Below are positions 13,468 through 21,542 of a stretch of DNA of 45,874 nt, in pieces. The stretch is from positions 1-45,874 of the forward strand of contig JAYSLY010000011.1 in assembly GCA_043725085.1 (NCBI GenBank), given 5' to 3'. Positions within the stretch are counted from its first letter, which is position 1, and the number at the start of each line of letters is the position of its first letter. This DNA is from UBA9630 sp043725085. GTDB lineage: Bacteria > Patescibacteriota > Minisyncoccia > Moranbacterales > UBA2206. The notes beneath the pieces are model-generated. The model was not told the DNA's origin. It searched no databases and worked only from the letters and a program-made list of their open reading frames with translations. The translations under genes and the position numbers were made by a program.

Positions 13468-15138
13468 TTTCTTTACCCCTATGAGCCACATCCTATCTTC
13501 AATCCAGGGTCCCAAAACAAAACGCAAAATCGTTCTTGTGATAACAACAGCAGTAAACATTGAAGCGAGCACTCCGATAATCAGTGTCACGGCAAAACCT
13601 TTCACGAATCCCGTGCCCATCTCAACCAAAATAAGAGCAGTGATGACGGAAGAAGCGTTTCCGTCACGAATTGAAGTCCAAGCTCGTTTGAAACCCTCTT
13701 CAATCGCACTCAAAATATTACGGCCCCTTCTCACTTCTTCTTTTGTCCTTTCGAAAATCAAAATATTCGCATCCACGGCCATTCCAATCGAAAGCACAAA
13801 TCCGGCAATACCGGGAAGAGTCAGTGTGATTTGCCAGGGTGTGTAGCCGGATAATTTGAAAATTGTAATCATTAATGCAGAATAGATAAGCAGTGAGAAC
13901 GAAGCGATTAGTCCTAAAAAGCGGTAATAGAGAAGCATAAAAATAATCACAAGCAAGAGTCCAATTAAACCGGCTTTCAAACTTTGCTCCAGGGAAATTT
14001 GTCCCAAGGTCGCTTCGACTGATTGTTGGCCAACCAAACTGATTGGCACAGGAAGCGCTCCTTCATTCAGTCTTTTGACTAAAGTTTTTGCTTGCTCTAC
14101 GGTGTAATTTCCCGTCACCACCGCTTCACCGTTTAAGATTTCACTCTGCACAGTTGGCGCAGTAATAATTTCTCCGTCCAAATAAATTGCGATGCGTTTT
14201 CCAATATCTTTTTTGGTAATATCAGCGAAAAGTTTTGTGCCTTCATCATCAAACTTCAAAGATACTTCCGGTTCGGAAAGTCCTTGACTTTTGAATTGCA
14301 CGCTGGCGCTTTTCAAGTTTTTTCCCGTAAGCCCGGTTGCAACCCAAGTAGTTTGCGGCTGCGGCTGGGTCGTTTTCATGATTAGGATGTGAGCACTTTT
14401 GAATTCTTGATTATCTTCTTCGCCCCTGATTTCAATTTTTTTGATAATATGCCAGCCAAATTGACTTTCCACCACTTTTGAATAAACCTCTCCATTCTTG
14501 AGATTTGGATCAAACACGGCCGCTTCATATTCCGGCACGAAAGAACCTTTTTTTTGAAAATCATATACTCCGCCATTGTCCTTCGATCCCGGGTCTTGAC
14601 TATTATCCTTAGCTAGTTGCGCGAAATCTTGACCCGCCAAGGCTTTTTTCAAGATGTCTTCGGCCTTCGCTTTGGCATCCGCGTTCAGTTTGTCCAATTG
14701 GTCTTGTGGAATTTGATTTGGAGTTGTCGTGCCTTCTTCCTTAAATTCCAAAAATGGCGTCTCACTGATCATCTGCTTAGCCTGATTAATGTCCTTCACG
14801 CCGGCCAATTCCACAACCAGCCTTTGCTCTCCGCCGGATTTTGTCGTGTAGACAACCGGTTCAGCCACACCAAAGGCATTGACACGACGCTCAATCACAT
14901 CTTGCACCGCTTGCATCGCGTCACCAACTTGCCCGTTTGCCACTTGAGATGTGTCAGCCTTATATTCCAAATGGATTCCGCCTTGCAAGTCCAAACCGAG
15001 ATTGATTTTAGGCTTATCTAGTACACTAAAAAGCCGCGGAATTCTTGCGGTTATGCTGGGATAGGCAATCAGTCCGGCGAAAATCGCCAGAAGAATAACT
15101 AAAATAAATTTCAATCTGAGTTTTTGTCTGATGTTCAT
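13459..15138 (-). CDS. secD: Protein translocase subunit SecD with inserted parvulin-like domain
   Basis: A 559-residue SecD. The N-terminal TM helix (residues 10-28) and NLGLDLQGGIHLEYK are typical, as are the six-helix C-terminal portion with LPGIAGFVLSIGMAVDANILIFERTKEE and GNASSVITALILVEMGTGFVKGFAVTLIIG. Between about residues 155 and 260 the periplasmic P1 region holds a peptidyl-prolyl isomerase (parvulin/PpiC) type sequence: ILKKALAGQDFAQLAKDNSQ, DPGSKDNGGVYDFQKKG, VPEYEAAVF, ESQFGWHIIKK. The parvulin first strand (AHILI) comes after this block, not before it, suggesting a circular permutation. It follows two NUDIX genes with a five-base gap and precedes secF. Confidence 0.95.
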   Translation of the reverse strand: MNIRQKLRLKFILVILLAIFAGLIAYPSITARIPRLFSVLDKPKINLGLDLQGGIHLEYKADTSQVANGQVGDAMQAVQDVIERRVNAFGVAEPVVYTTKSGGEQRLVVELAGVKDINQAKQMISETPFLEFKEEGTTTPNQIPQDQLDKLNADAKAKAEDILKKALAGQDFAQLAKDNSQDPGSKDNGGVYDFQKKGSFVPEYEAAVFDPNLKNGEVYSKVVESQFGWHIIKKIEIRGEEDNQEFKSAHILIMKTTQPQPQTTWVATGLTGKNLKSASVQFKSQGLSEPEVSLKFDDEGTKLFADITKKDIGKRIAIYLDGEIITAPTVQSEILNGEAVVTGNYTVEQAKTLVKRLNEGALPVPISLVGQQSVEATLGQISLEQSLKAGLIGLLLVIIFMLLYYRFLGLIASFSLLIYSALMITIFKLSGYTPWQITLTLPGIAGFVLSIGMAVDANILIFERTKEEVRRGRNILSAIEEGFKRAWTSIRDGNASSVITALILVEMGTGFVKGFAVTLIIGVLASMFTAVVITRTILRFVLGPWIEDRMWLIGVKKEF

Positions 15139-15143
15139 AGATT

Positions 15144-15632
15144 CTATTTTACCTGAAATTTGACGTTTGGCAAATGCTTGGCTAAAAATCGCCCCGCTTT
15201 CTCAAATACCTTTTTGGAATTTTTGTTCGTCACACGCTCGAGAGCCTCGGGATATGCAAGCCAGACAAAATCCTTGTGTTCGTGAGAAAGTGTGATTTCT
15301 GCTTGATTTGTTTTTGCGAGATGATAAATAACTTTTTTAAAAACTCTTGTTCCGCGCTTGGCTACTTTTCTTTTTTGGGCCTCTTCTCTCTTGGCTTGAT
15401 AATAATACATCTCGCTTGCAAAAAAACCGGGAAAAATTTCGAGATCAACTATTCCCGTCTCTTCCTTCGCTTCTCTTTTAAGCGTTTCCATGCTAGCCTC
15501 ACCTTTTTCTGTGTGACCTTTAATAAAACCCCAATGCCCGCCGGGATATTGCAAAAGCAAAAAACGCGGAACTTTTCCGTCTAACCTAAAAACAACCGCA
15601 CCGACTGATTTTTCAAAAGCAAATATTGGCAT
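15144..15632 (-). CDS. NUDIX hydrolase, Ap4A-hydrolase-like
   Basis: A 162-residue protein with a complete NUDIX box, GHTEKGEASMETLKREAKEETGI, which fits G-x5-E-x7-REUXEE-x-G-U and binds the catalytic magnesium ions. The opening EKSVGAVVFR...LLLQYPGGHWGFIKGH resembles bis(5'-nucleosyl)-tetraphosphatases. It would cleave nucleoside polyphosphates or capped RNA ends. The start overlaps the stop of the preceding NUDIX gene by one base (TAATG), indicating coupled translation, and secD follows after five bases. The exact substrate is not determinable. Confidence 0.85.
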   Translation of the reverse strand: MPIFAFEKSVGAVVFRLDGKVPRFLLLQYPGGHWGFIKGHTEKGEASMETLKREAKEETGIVDLEIFPGFFASEMYYYQAKREEAQKRKVAKRGTRVFKKVIYHLAKTNQAEITLSHEHKDFVWLAYPEALERVTNKNSKKVFEKAGRFLAKHLPNVKFQVK

Positions 15633-16153
15633 TAAATTAAATTCTGTTCACGCAAAGTTTGGAGGGCACTGCGCGTAATTCGTTTTTTCCCCTTCTGATA
15701 TATCATATCACACAAAATCAATCCCTCCTCAAGTGAAACCCATTTGAACTTATCAAATTCCGATTTGGAAATATCAAGCGTAGCGCTTTTTGTCTTGGCA
15801 TAGATGAAAAAATATTTTTTCCCTTTCATAAAAATATCTTCTCCCGCATCATTTTTCAAATCACGTGAATTTTGACTATGCGCAGGAAAACTAACCGTGT
15901 CTTTGGCAAAGAGCATAATATCCTTGTCGCAAGTTTTGACAAATTCACTGCCAAGCTCCTCACCCATTTCCCGAAAAAATGCTGCTTCCGCAGTCTCTCT
16001 GTTGTCAATTCCGCCTTGGGGCAATTGCCATAGATTATGGGCTTTTTTAAACAAAAATAACACTTTTTTATCTGACAAAAAACAACCCACGATTTGTGGT
16101 CGAGAACCTTCATTCCTGATTTGATCGATTTCGGATAATGTGGGTAATTTCAT
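15632..16153 (-). CDS. NUDIX hydrolase, RppH-like
   Basis: A 173-residue protein with NUDIX box GGIDNRETAEAAFFREMGEELG preceded by LWQLPQ, as in RNA pyrophosphohydrolases (RppH), which convert 5' triphosphate RNA to monophosphate. The GCFLSDKKVLFLFKKAHNLWQLPQGG layout fits that group. Glutamates for metal binding (REMGEE) are intact. It sits 11 bases after the large glycosyltransferase gene and overlaps the next NUDIX gene by one base. RNA-cap removal is inferred from family resemblance only. Confidence 0.8.
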   Translation of the reverse strand: MKLPTLSEIDQIRNEGSRPQIVGCFLSDKKVLFLFKKAHNLWQLPQGGIDNRETAEAAFFREMGEELGSEFVKTCDKDIMLFAKDTVSFPAHSQNSRDLKNDAGEDIFMKGKKYFFIYAKTKSATLDISKSEFDKFKWVSLEEGLILCDMIYQKGKKRITRSALQTLREQNLI

Positions 16154-16164
16154 AGCTGCGTGGA

Positions 16165-19100
16165 TTATCTTGGCGCGCTTACTGTCGCCTTGCGTTCAAA
16201 TTTTCCCCAACCGACAATTCCCCCGCGAAGAGCAGTAAGTGTCGATTTGATGGCAACATAATACATCAATTGGCGATAATAGAAACGCTGCAGCGGCAAC
16301 CAAATTATGAGCGTCCAATTTTCACGGTGTTCCAAAATGAAAGGGATCGCAGCAGTCAAAAGATCAATTGCTAAAAAGAAAAGGTAATAGAACAAAATTC
16401 GCTTGAAAGCATAGAAGGCGGAAAAATCCAATGGATGATAGTGATTTTGCCAGGCCGCCCAAGAAATGGAGAGTAGCATCATAAGATCCATAAAAGGTGA
16501 AATGAGCGGGAAAAAAATTTGAAAGATAACCACATTGGGAATGGAAAAAAATCCCAAAGCGCCATATTTTTTGCGCAAGAAAGTATCCTTATGCTTCCAA
16601 ACTGTTTGTAGCGTTCCATACATCCAACGAAAGCGTTGTTTGATGAAATTGCCGGTACTATCCGGCGCCTCGGTATAGGCCAGAGCTTCGTCATCATAGG
16701 CCACAAGATGCCCGCGCCTGATGATGCCAAAAGTCAAATCAGCGTCTTCTGCGAGTGTGCTTTTGGAAAAACCACCCGCCTCAATAATCGCTTTTCTTCT
16801 CCAAGCGCCAACTGCTCCCGGTACAACTGTGATGCAGTTCATAATCTCAAACGCTCTTCGATCTAAATTTTGACTAGTAATATATTCCAATGCTTGCCAG
16901 CGAGTGAGCAAATTGATGCGGTTCCCCACCTTGGCATTGCCCGCGACCGCCCAAACCCGTCTGTCCACGAAACGTCTGACAAGTTTTCCAATAGTGTTGG
17001 GCAAAAAAACAGTATCGGCGTCCAGTGTCACAATAATTTCCGCATCAGTTTTTTCAATGCCAAAATTGAGCGCTTCTGATTTTCCGCCGTTTTCCTTGGA
17101 AAAACCACTCACTCGCGAATCATTTTGAAAAGCGTTTTTCACCACTTCAAAGGTATGGTCTTTTGATCCATCATCAACCACGATAATCTCAAAATTAGGA
17201 TAGGTTGATTGAAGAATCGCTTCGACTGTTTTTACGATCACTTTTTCTTCGTTGAATGCAGGAATAATCACACTGACAGTCGGAAAAAAACTATTTTCAT
17301 AGTCGCGATATTTCCCATGTCTGGTATGCGCCCATTGGATAATTGCCAGTGTTCCGATGAAAATGAAGCGCATCACTCCTAGGATAATTCCCGCAAAAAA
17401 CATGAAATGCATAAACTTGCTAAACCAGTCCATCACGCGAACAGTAAGGCCATTAGCTCGTGCCAAAGTTTGCTCTTGCAGTGACACCACCGGCATCAGA
17501 CGATCTCTTGATGTGCCCACCAGATTTGAAATAGAAACAAGCTCAAAACCGCGACTTTTCAAACCTTCAATAATTTTGGGAAGAGCGGCTAATGTTTGGT
17601 CCCTGTTTCCTCCTCCGTCATGCAAAAGAACAACATTACCCTGTCCCGATTCTGCCCCGCTAATAACCGAGTTCACAATTTGATCGGTGCCCGGCGAGCT
17701 CCAGTCATTGGGATCAATGTGCATCGCTACTGTGTAGTAGCCTTCTTGATTAGTGACCAAAAGCGCTCGCACCTGATCCGGCGTTTCCGGTTCAATATCT
17801 TCCGCATACGGCGGACGAAAAAGCAATGTTTTCCGGCCCAAAATTCCTTCAATCACTCTTTGCGTCAAATCCAATTCAAACCGCACCTGTTTGTCGGATA
17901 TTTTAGTTATATCCGGATGAGTATAGGTGTGAGATCCGATCTCACTTCCCTCTTGAAATTCACGTGTAATCAAATCGGAATTAAGATTAGCATTGGCGCC
18001 AATGACAAAAAAAGTTGCCGGAATGTTATATTTTTTCAAAATGTCCAAAATCGCCGGGGTGTATTTTTTGTCCGGACCGTCATCAAAAGTCAGAGCGATT
18101 TTTTTCGGATCTGCTCCTCCCCAGCGGGTGATAACATAGGAAGACGGCAAAGTGGTGATTTTTTCCGTGCTGATAAGACCGGAGGCATCATCAAAGCTCA
18201 ATTCCCTTTTTCCGGCATGCGGCGTACCGGTCACTTTCAACACTTCACCTTGATTTTTATAGATCACGTCATAACCATAATCAAAGTCTGTGAGCAACTG
18301 TGCGGAAGCTTGATTTAGATTATTCCGATTAGCAATCACTTTCCATAAAGAAGGATCTTCCGAACCTAAGCGCCAAAGCGCATAGCCAAGCGGACCGCCG
18401 ACTTTTTCTCCGGAAATCATTTCATCAAAAGTCGTCACTCCGTCCAAAAACCAAACGTGGTGCGTTTTTCCATTCTCATCGACATAATCAAAAGTAGGAT
18501 TGAGCGACTGCGGATCAAGCGCGACAGTGGCATTGGCTTTTTGCGCAATATTCATTGCGTCTTGAAACGTCAGCGTACTTCCTGAGAGTTGCGCATCAAT
18601 CCAATCATAGCCATAGCCTCCCAGCGCCACGACATATTTGTTAGCAGGGAGTTCACTAAAACGCTTCTCAAGACTTGAGCGGAACCAATTTTGCGAAGCC
18701 ACCGGTCCGGCCTGATCACTATAGACACTGTTTTCATCATAGGCCATTAAAATTAAAAAGTCGCTATATTTCCCCAATTCGCTCGCTTTGAAATCTCCGT
18801 CAGAAAGGGGAATATTTTGGGAAACTTCCAAATTTAACGGTTGGAATTTACCATAGAGTTCTTGCATATACAAAATTAAATTGGCCTGAGAAGCGGCAGG
18901 CAGATTTTCAAAATCAATACTAATGCCGGAAAAATTATTTTTCTGGACATAATCTGAAATGTTATTGATATTTTGCGTGCGAGCATTTGAATCTGAAAGC
19001 ATGGCCACGAGAGATTTTGCATCCCAATCTTGCAATGAAGAGCTGTAGTTGTTGATGAGTGGAACAATCCGCAAGTCTGCCTTTGTTCTTTTGATAAATT

Positions 19101-19554
19101 CCAGCGTCTTATCCTGTTGAGCTTGATCGTCAATTAAAATTGCTCCGGATTGATCGCTCAAATGCAACCATTCCGGAACCAATTCATCCAGGCTGTTAAT
19201 ATTTTGCTTAAGCGAGACCAAACTGTTATCATCCCAATTCACATAGAACCCTAACATTTTAGGATTTGTTGTTGGTGAACTTGTGATTGCTCTCATATTT
19301 GAAATCTGCGTAAGCGGAGCTGTTTTTGTATCAGGACTTTTGGGGATATTTGGAGCTTCCCGATAGGTGACATCGTTTGTTTTCAGATCAACTTGAGGCA
19401 GAGTCGAACCAACAATAATGCTGGCTGTGGTCACACCAAAAATGGCAAACAAAAAAACCGCCACTGCGATAATGGTTCTTTTGGAATATCGCCAACGACG
19501 TTGACTTTTACTATAGAAAATGGGGATATTTTGTTTTTTCATAGGGATTTTCAA
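16165..19554 (-). CDS. GH18 - polysaccharide deacetylase - GT2 fusion, membrane polysaccharide synthase
   Basis: A 1129-residue three-enzyme protein. An N-terminal TM helix (about 27-48) anchors an extracellular GH18 domain (about 95-425) with the catalytic-strand sequence GISIDFENL, like the YaaH/SleL branch. A NodB (CE4) deacetylase follows (about 485-690) with all motifs: TFDDG, SHTYTH, RPPY, the DPNDW segment and LLHDGGG. A TM helix near 735-755 leads to a cytosolic family 2 glycosyltransferase (about 765-1000) with DDGS, DAD, EDAD and QRFRW, the processive-synthase set, then C-terminal TM helices. By analogy with PgaB and PgaC it may make, export and deacetylate or trim a beta-linked GlcNAc-type polymer. 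Both NUDIX genes and secDF lie downstream in the same direction. Confidence 0.9.
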   Translation of the reverse strand: MKIPMKKQNIPIFYSKSQRRWRYSKRTIIAVAVFLFAIFGVTTASIIVGSTLPQVDLKTNDVTYREAPNIPKSPDTKTAPLTQISNMRAITSSPTTNPKMLGFYVNWDDNSLVSLKQNINSLDELVPEWLHLSDQSGAILIDDQAQQDKTLEFIKRTKADLRIVPLINNYSSSLQDWDAKSLVAMLSDSNARTQNINNISDYVQKNNFSGISIDFENLPAASQANLILYMQELYGKFQPLNLEVSQNIPLSDGDFKASELGKYSDFLILMAYDENSVYSDQAGPVASQNWFRSSLEKRFSELPANKYVVALGGYGYDWIDAQLSGSTLTFQDAMNIAQKANATVALDPQSLNPTFDYVDENGKTHHVWFLDGVTTFDEMISGEKVGGPLGYALWRLGSEDPSLWKVIANRNNLNQASAQLLTDFDYGYDVIYKNQGEVLKVTGTPHAGKRELSFDDASGLISTEKITTLPSSYVITRWGGADPKKIALTFDDGPDKKYTPAILDILKKYNIPATFFVIGANANLNSDLITREFQEGSEIGSHTYTHPDITKISDKQVRFELDLTQRVIEGILGRKTLLFRPPYAEDIEPETPDQVRALLVTNQEGYYTVAMHIDPNDWSSPGTDQIVNSVISGAESGQGNVVLLHDGGGNRDQTLAALPKIIEGLKSRGFELVSISNLVGTSRDRLMPVVSLQEQTLARANGLTVRVMDWFSKFMHFMFFAGIILGVMRFIFIGTLAIIQWAHTRHGKYRDYENSFFPTVSVIIPAFNEEKVIVKTVEAILQSTYPNFEIIVVDDGSKDHTFEVVKNAFQNDSRVSGFSKENGGKSEALNFGIEKTDAEIIVTLDADTVFLPNTIGKLVRRFVDRRVWAVAGNAKVGNRINLLTRWQALEYITSQNLDRRAFEIMNCITVVPGAVGAWRRKAIIEAGGFSKSTLAEDADLTFGIIRRGHLVAYDDEALAYTEAPDSTGNFIKQRFRWMYGTLQTVWKHKDTFLRKKYGALGFFSIPNVVIFQIFFPLISPFMDLMMLLSISWAAWQNHYHPLDFSAFYAFKRILFYYLFFLAIDLLTAAIPFILEHRENWTLIIWLPLQRFYYRQLMYYVAIKSTLTALRGGIVGWGKFERKATVSAPR

Positions 19555-19611
19555 TCTCTATCGCATTCTTATGGTATCACATATATCCAAAAATGAAAGT
19601 AATAAATCCTG

Positions 19612-19644
19612 CTAAAAAACGGACACGAATTGCCCGTTTTTTAG
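19612..19644. terminator. Bidirectional terminator hairpin
   Basis: CTAAAAAACGG (19612-19622) pairs with CCGTTTTTTAG (19634-19644) around an 11-base loop. It lies just past the stop of the secreted-protein gene at 19670 on the minus strand, ahead of the large synthase gene. A T run follows on the plus strand; on the minus strand the T tract is part of the stem. Confidence 0.6.
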
Positions 19645-19669
19645 TTTTTTTACTTTCAGGGAAAATTGA

Positions 19670-20542
19670 CTATTTCCAATAGACTTGGGAGGTGGTCACA
19701 ACTTTTTTCCAAGGACCGTCGGGAACTTGAGTCTCGTCGATGAATTGCCAATCAACCTTGTCAATATCACCTAAAGCAAGGAAATCATGCACAGCCGGAG
19801 AAACATCCAGGCCGGCGGTTTCATTGGTTTTGCTTTTTGGCGCAATGTTGCCAAAAACATAGGCACTGTCGTCCTCTCCAAAGGGTCCGACGTCTTCCCA
19901 TTGAGCATAAGCCGTTTTGCCATTATTGGTAATTTTTATCCACTGATTTTTGCACATTGATTCATCCGCTCCCCATTTCTTTCCGGCTACCCAGCCAGCC
20001 AGTGTTATTGCATTTTTTTTGTGATCGCCGTTGTCGTCAAAATCATTGTATGGTAAAGCGAAATAGAACGGATTTTCCTTGGGTGTAAAACCAGCTGGAA
20101 AAAAACCGTTGCGCTTTTTCGGGTCATCTATCCCTCCGAAATGTTTTGTCCAATCATCATCCCAAGCACTGGGAAGATTGGAAATATTTTTATTGTCCTT
20201 GCCAGCCTCTTCTCCCGCCCAAAAATAGGTAGTGGAAATATTTTTATGCAAAGGGTATTGGCTGTTTTCTGGCAGAACAGAATTCGTGTTCACATTTGTG
20301 TCAGGAGGCGTATTAGTAAGAGTTTCTTGGCTTTCTGCTTTGGCATCTTCTGCCTTGGCAGAAAAATCAGAAACCACGCCTAAGTTTTTATCACTCTTTT
20401 TTTTTGTGTTAACACTATTGACTTTTTGCGCTTGAGCTTTCTTGGTGTCGAAAATATTCTTTCCAATCAAAGAAAGCGCTAATCCGGTGACGCCAAATAC
20501 AATCAGGATAAACAAATACACTAGCCTCTTTCGAGTTGTCAT
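19670..20542 (-). CDS. Secreted/anchored protein with RlpA-like domain, paralogue 1
   Basis: A 290-residue protein. A hydrophobic segment at residues 8-27 (VYLFILIVFGVTGLALSLIG) after a basic start acts as a signal anchor. A low-complexity linker (30-95) leads to a conserved C-terminal domain (about 97-290), which matches the neighbouring paralogue very closely, for example NGFFPAGFTPKENPFYFALP. The part YAQWEDVGPF...AGLDVSPAVHDFLAL resembles the double-psi beta-barrel of RlpA and related wall proteins (DxGPF and LDLSPAA motifs). A cell-envelope role is inferred. It is transcribed away from its paralogue and ends at the terminator at 19612. Confidence 0.75.
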   Translation of the reverse strand: MTTRKRLVYLFILIVFGVTGLALSLIGKNIFDTKKAQAQKVNSVNTKKKSDKNLGVVSDFSAKAEDAKAESQETLTNTPPDTNVNTNSVLPENSQYPLHKNISTTYFWAGEEAGKDNKNISNLPSAWDDDWTKHFGGIDDPKKRNGFFPAGFTPKENPFYFALPYNDFDDNGDHKKNAITLAGWVAGKKWGADESMCKNQWIKITNNGKTAYAQWEDVGPFGEDDSAYVFGNIAPKSKTNETAGLDVSPAVHDFLALGDIDKVDWQFIDETQVPDGPWKKVVTTSQVYWK

Positions 20543-20787
20543 CTATGTAATTTTTAAATAATTAAAAATTCATTTGTCGATAGTGCCGTCAAGGTGTATA
20601 ATCTTACGAGAAGTATTTCTCATTTGCTTAAGATGGTACTTGCTTATAGAGCGCCATGAGCGGTAATCATTGAAAACTATATTAACACATATCCGAGATA
20701 TTGCCAAGAGGCAAAATGCGAATCACCAATAAACTTGACAAATAAAGCTTTTTTTGACCTACTAATCAGCTTAAAATAAAAAATCGC
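20543..20787. promoter_or_regulatory. Divergent promoter region between the two paralogues
   Basis: The 245-base gap has no gene. For the plus-strand paralogue TTGACA (about 20735) and TACTAA about 19 bases on are plausible -35 and -10 boxes. For the minus-strand gene TTGACG lies close to the start and a TTAATATAG block occurs further up. A small palindrome GAGAAGTATTTCTC is present near 20610. Divergent arrangement would allow shared control of the pair. Confidence 0.45.
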
Positions 20788-21522
20788 ATGCCCCGGAATA
20801 CTAAAAAAAATATTGCCATCTTTTTTGCCGGAACACTGGCTTTGCTATTTCTTTTGATTATTATTTTTTTCAAAAACAATCAGTCAGCACCTTCTTCTTC
20901 CGACGTACTTTTACCGCCCACACAAACAACTGATTTTGGAACCAGTCAATATCCTCCGCATGCCGGCATTACAGCAACAGTTTTTTGGGTTGGAGAAAAA
21001 GCTAGCGCTGACAATGACTATATTCCCAATTCACAGAGCGCTTGGGATGATAACTGGCTTAGCGATTTTGGCGGATCGGATGATCCGACAAAGCGCAATG
21101 GTTTTTTTCCAGCGGGGTTCACGCCTAAAGAAAATCCATTCTACTTCGCCTTGCCCTACAATGATTTTGATGACAACGGCGATCGCAAACCCGAGGCAAT
21201 GCAGCACGTCTATTGGGCCAACAAAAAAGATTGGGATCCTTCCCAATCTCTCTTGAAAAACCAATGGATAAAAATCACCAAAAACGGCACCACGGCCTAT
21301 GCTCAATGGGAAGATGTTGGGCCGTTTAGTAGTGATGATATTGATTATGTCTTTGGTCAAAACCAACCAAAAAGTCAAACCAACCAGGACGCCGGCCTGG
21401 ACGTCTCGCCGGCTGTGCGCGACTATTTGCAACTAAACGGGGAAGAAAAAGTCGATTGGCAATTCATCGACGAGACTCAAGTTCCCGATGGTCCGTGGAA
21501 AAAAGTTGTGACTACTTCCTAG
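20788..21522 (+). CDS. Secreted/anchored protein with RlpA-like domain, paralogue 2
   Basis: A 244-residue paralogue of the protein encoded divergently at 19670-20542. It has a TM signal anchor (about 8-28, IAIFFAGTLALLFLLIIIFF), a shorter linker, and the same conserved domain with NGFFPAGFTPKENPFYFALP, YAQWEDVGPF and GLDVSPAVRDYL. It ends VPDGPWKKVVTTS, six or so residues short of the other copy (which adds QVYWK). Differences between copies concentrate in the linker and in one central segment. The duplication appears recent or under strong conservation. The start ATG is the first in frame after the promoter. Confidence 0.75.
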   Translation: MPRNTKKNIAIFFAGTLALLFLLIIIFFKNNQSAPSSSDVLLPPTQTTDFGTSQYPPHAGITATVFWVGEKASADNDYIPNSQSAWDDNWLSDFGGSDDPTKRNGFFPAGFTPKENPFYFALPYNDFDDNGDRKPEAMQHVYWANKKDWDPSQSLLKNQWIKITKNGTTAYAQWEDVGPFSSDDIDYVFGQNQPKSQTNQDAGLDVSPAVRDYLQLNGEEKVDWQFIDETQVPDGPWKKVVTTS

Positions 21523-21542
21523 ACGAAAAACGCGCATTAGTA

